A stretch of 9,346 nucleotides of DNA from Desulfobulbaceae bacterium (GTDB lineage Bacteria; Desulfobacterota; Desulfobulbia; Desulfobulbales; SURF-16): positions 1-9,346 of the forward strand of contig JALNXE010000136.1 of the NCBI GenBank assembly GCA_023230525.1, given 5' to 3'. Below the pieces are notes generated by a model. The model saw only the letters and a list, made by a program, of their open reading frames with translations. It searched no databases and was not told where the DNA came from. How positions within the stretch are numbered: the stretch's first letter is position 1; the number at the start of each line of letters is the position of its first letter. Position numbers and translations under genes: made by a program. This document shows positions 8,039 through 9,346 of the stretch, piece after piece.

Positions 8039-8047
8039 GGCTATTTA
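8019..8047 (+). promoter_or_regulatory. Possible promoter of the tRNA-Arg gene
   Basis: TTGCCA (8019-8024, five of six matches to the -35 consensus), 17 bases, then TATTTA (8042-8047, a poor -10). It would start RNA about 80 bases before the mature tRNA. It is the best pair I can find upstream, but the -10 is weak and the spacer overlaps an inverted-repeat arm. Confidence 0.25.
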
Positions 8048-8136
8048 ACGAAAATTCCGTCTTTCCTGTCCCGGCAGATTACCGACCGGCAAAACATGGC
8101 AGAAGGGACAGAAACATTTTCCCATTTTGACCCAAA

Positions 8137-8213
8137 GCGCCCGTAGCTCAGCTGGATAGAGTACCGGACTTCGAATCCGTGGGTCGGGGGTCCGAATCCC
8201 TCCGGGCGCGCCA
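8137..8213 (+). tRNA. tRNA-Arg, anticodon TCG, CCA encoded
   Basis: A 77-nt cloverleaf. Acceptor GCGCCCG (8137-8143) pairs with CGGGCGC (8203-8209), followed by G and the encoded CCA (8211-8213). The D stem GCTC/GAGT has one G-T pair. The anticodon loop CTTCGAA (8169-8175) gives TCG at 8171-8173, which reads CGA and probably other CGN arginine codons. The T stem GGGGG/CCCTC has one G-T pair. Oddities: the T loop reads TCCGAAT instead of TTCGAAT, so base 55 is C rather than the almost universal T, and the outermost anticodon-stem pair (27-43) is C-T. It is otherwise a normal gene followed by a strong terminator. Confidence 0.93.
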
Positions 8214-8221
8214 GTAAAATC

Positions 8222-8256
8222 AAGCCGTTAACTCAATACGAGTTAACGGCTTTTTT
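8222..8256 (+). terminator. Intrinsic terminator of the tRNA-Arg gene
   Basis: AAGCCGTTAACTC (8222-8234) pairs perfectly with GAGTTAACGGCTT (8240-8252) around a 5-base loop, and a run of six T (8251-8256) follows. It begins 9 bases after the tRNA CCA. Confidence 0.9.
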
Positions 8257-8265
8257 GTTGGGGGT

Positions 8266-8412
8266 AACTTATGATGGACTCGTAACATCGGAAAATTTAC
8301 CACAGAGAGCACAAAGCCCACAGAGCTAACTAGCTTAAATAAAAAAATATTTCTCTGCGATCTCTGGGTGCTCCGTGGTGAAAAAAGACTTTTTACGAGT
8401 TCATCAACTTAT
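8266..8412. mobile_element. MITE-like element (8273-8405) with 7-bp flanking duplication
   Basis: The ends GATGGACTCGTAA (8273-8285) and TTACGAGTTCATC (8393-8405) are inverted repeats with one mismatch in 13. AACTTAT flanks both sides (8266-8272 and 8406-8412), as a target-site duplication would. Inside, each arm carries three heptamers of the type CACAGAG at 9-base period: 8301-8325 on one strand, and the complement of 8353-8377 on the other. The whole 133 bp can fold into one long imperfect hairpin. There is no coding capacity, so it would need a transposase supplied from elsewhere. Confidence 0.7.
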
Positions 8413-8474
8413 GGATAACCGGAATCCGTTTTTCATCTGTGAGAAGTATCTCGCTGCAAACTCGAGGTATCTTT
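8413..8474. other. Short non-coding stretch between the MITE-like element and a small broken gene
   Basis: No open frame, repeat or terminator of note. The only visible structure is a 4-bp stem at GAGAAGTATCTC, too weak to call a terminator for the minus-strand genes. Confidence 0.4.
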
Positions 8475-8680
8475 TCAGCCGAACATCCTGGCAAAACGTT
8501 CATCGAGGATATTAAGGTATTTATCCTGCATCTCACCGGACAAAAAGCTTATCCCGACCAATGCCCGCCACTCCGGCAGGTCGAAGCGCTTGATAAAGGG
8601 TGTAGCCGTTTCCAGAATCCTTCAATATATCCCGTTCCATTAAATAGATATTCATTATATTCACTTACATTATCACCCAC
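8475..8680 (-). pseudogene. Small gene with an apparent single-base frameshift, function unknown
   Basis: On the minus strand, GTG at 8680 starts one base after the stop of the glucosidase gene, with GGAG (8690-8687) 6 bases upstream. The frame reads through EYLFNGTGYIEGFWKRL, then soon stops. A second frame, shifted by one base near 8603-8606, continues smoothly as TPFIKRFDLPEWRALVGISF and ends DERFARMFG at TGA (8477-8475). Adding one base after the CT of the Leu codon gives a single 68-aa protein, aromatic and amphipathic, with no membrane segment or signal peptide. The first third is AT-rich compared with the neighbours. I do not recognise the family. It could be a decayed gene, a sequencing error in a real gene, or a programmed frameshift; decay or error is likeliest. 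Confidence 0.4.
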
Positions 8681-8681
8681 C

Positions 8682-9346
8682 CTACTCTCCTTTATCGATC
8701 ACTGCCCACCTGCCGTCCGGGGTGATCTCGAAGTCCGCGCCCAGATCGGTATTGCTGTCGCCGCCGACCCAGACCTGGAAACGGCCGGGCTCAAGGACCT
8801 CATGACCATTGTCATCCAGATAAGAAACTTCCTTCGGGCCGAGTCTGAACAGAATGGTTTTGCTCTGGCCGGCCTCAAGAGAGACGCGCTCGAATCCTTT
8901 CAGTTCCCTGACAGGGCGCGCGACACTGGCGACGACATCCCGCACGTAACATTGGGCGACGGTTGTCCCGGCCCTGTCGCCGGTGTTCGTCACCTGGGCG
9001 GCCACGACGATTTCCGGTATTTGCGGATCCGCAGTCGCACACAGATCGCCGTATTTGAAGGTCGTATACGACAATCCGAAGCCGAACGGGAACAGCGGGG
9101 AGTCGAGTGAGTCTATGTAACGGGAATGACGACGGCTGCCTCCAGGCAACGGCCTGCCGGTGGAACGATGGTTGTAATAAAGCGGGATCTGCCCGGTAGA
9201 CCGCGGAAAGGTGATGGGCAGCCGCCCGGACGGATTCACATCCCCGAAAAGGACGTCGGTCACCCCCAGACCGCCGGTAATGCCCGGATGCCACGCGAAC
9301 AGGACGGCGTCGGCCCAGTCCATCACCCGGGTGAGATTCAGCGGCC
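8682..9346 (-). CDS. Glycoside hydrolase family 3 beta-glucosidase, BglX-like, C-terminal part (partial)
   Basis: 220 codons run in from the window edge and stop at TAG (8684-8682). The start of the fragment matches the end of the GH3 C-terminal domain: AWHPGITGGLGVTDVLFGD, NPSGRLPITFPRS, GQIPLYYNHRSTGRP, then FPFGFGLSYTTF. A fibronectin type III-like domain follows (AAQVTNTGDRAGTTVAQCY, RPVRELKGFERVSL, GRFQVWVGGDS). This order closely follows E. coli BglX as I remember it. GH3 enzymes release terminal beta-linked glucose (or xylose) from oligosaccharides, usually in the periplasm. The nucleophile Asp, the N-terminal barrel and any signal peptide lie outside the window, so activity and location cannot be judged. 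A small gene follows one base downstream. Confidence 0.9.
   Translation of the reverse strand, partial: PLNLTRVMDWADAVLFAWHPGITGGLGVTDVLFGDVNPSGRLPITFPRSTGQIPLYYNHRSTGRPLPGGSRRHSRYIDSLDSPLFPFGFGLSYTTFKYGDLCATADPQIPEIVVAAQVTNTGDRAGTTVAQCYVRDVVASVARPVRELKGFERVSLEAGQSKTILFRLGPKEVSYLDDNGHEVLEPGRFQVWVGGDSNTDLGADFEITPDGRWAVIDKGE

Noticed and set aside
8041..8223. 60-codon minus-strand frame reading ARPEGFGPPTHGFEVRYS
   Set aside because: It is the antisense of the tRNA-Arg gene; this peptide is a well-known false gene call in many genomes.
8266..8412. CRISPR-like array suggested by the regularly spaced CACAGAG heptamers
   Set aside because: The units are 7 bases at 9-base period within inverted arms, far too short for CRISPR repeats and spacers.
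8190..8475. Possible integration (att) site at the 3' end of the tRNA gene
   Set aside because: No repeat of the tRNA 3' end is seen downstream in the window and no integrase gene is present.

Overview
The window looks like chromosomal DNA from a GC-rich, probably anaerobic, sulfur-cycling bacterium of the Desulfobacterota (former Deltaproteobacteria) type. That assignment is an inference. It rests on a TSUP-family exporter that carries a signal peptide and an extra periplasmic domain, on the large PEP/pyruvate-binding-domain proteins, and on a CACAGAG-type intergenic repeat that I associate with such genomes. No marker gene here fixes the taxon.

Left part (1-2360, plus strand): the C-terminal end of a small membrane protein, then a complete TSUP (TauE/SafE-like) permease, a strong hairpin, and a PPP-type metallophosphatase with all its metal-binding motifs.

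Centre (2372-7532, minus strand): two large adjacent genes encode paralogous dikinase-like proteins of 852 and 866 aa. The stop of the first is separated from the start of the second by one base. Each has a helical N-terminal module, an ATP-grasp (PPDK_N) domain and a phosphohistidine swivel domain. In place of the usual PEP/pyruvate TIM barrel, each ends in a conserved C-terminal domain of about 260 residues that I do not recognise. This pair is the best candidate for an undescribed system: two enzymes built to move phosphate from ATP through a histidine to an unknown acceptor. They converge on the phosphatase gene with an 11-base gap.

Right part (7533-9346): about 600 bp without a convincing gene but with inverted repeats. 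Next come a tRNA-Arg(TCG) gene with a non-canonical C at position 55 and a strong intrinsic terminator. About 17 bp further on is a 133-bp MITE-like element with terminal inverted repeats and an apparent 7-bp target duplication. Last, on the minus strand, are a small frameshifted gene and the C-terminal part of a BglX-like family 3 beta-glucosidase that runs off the window.

Working together: the two dikinase-like genes almost certainly form one translationally coupled unit. The membrane fragment and the TSUP gene may form another. No functional link between these units and the phosphatase, tRNA or glucosidase can be shown from sequence alone.
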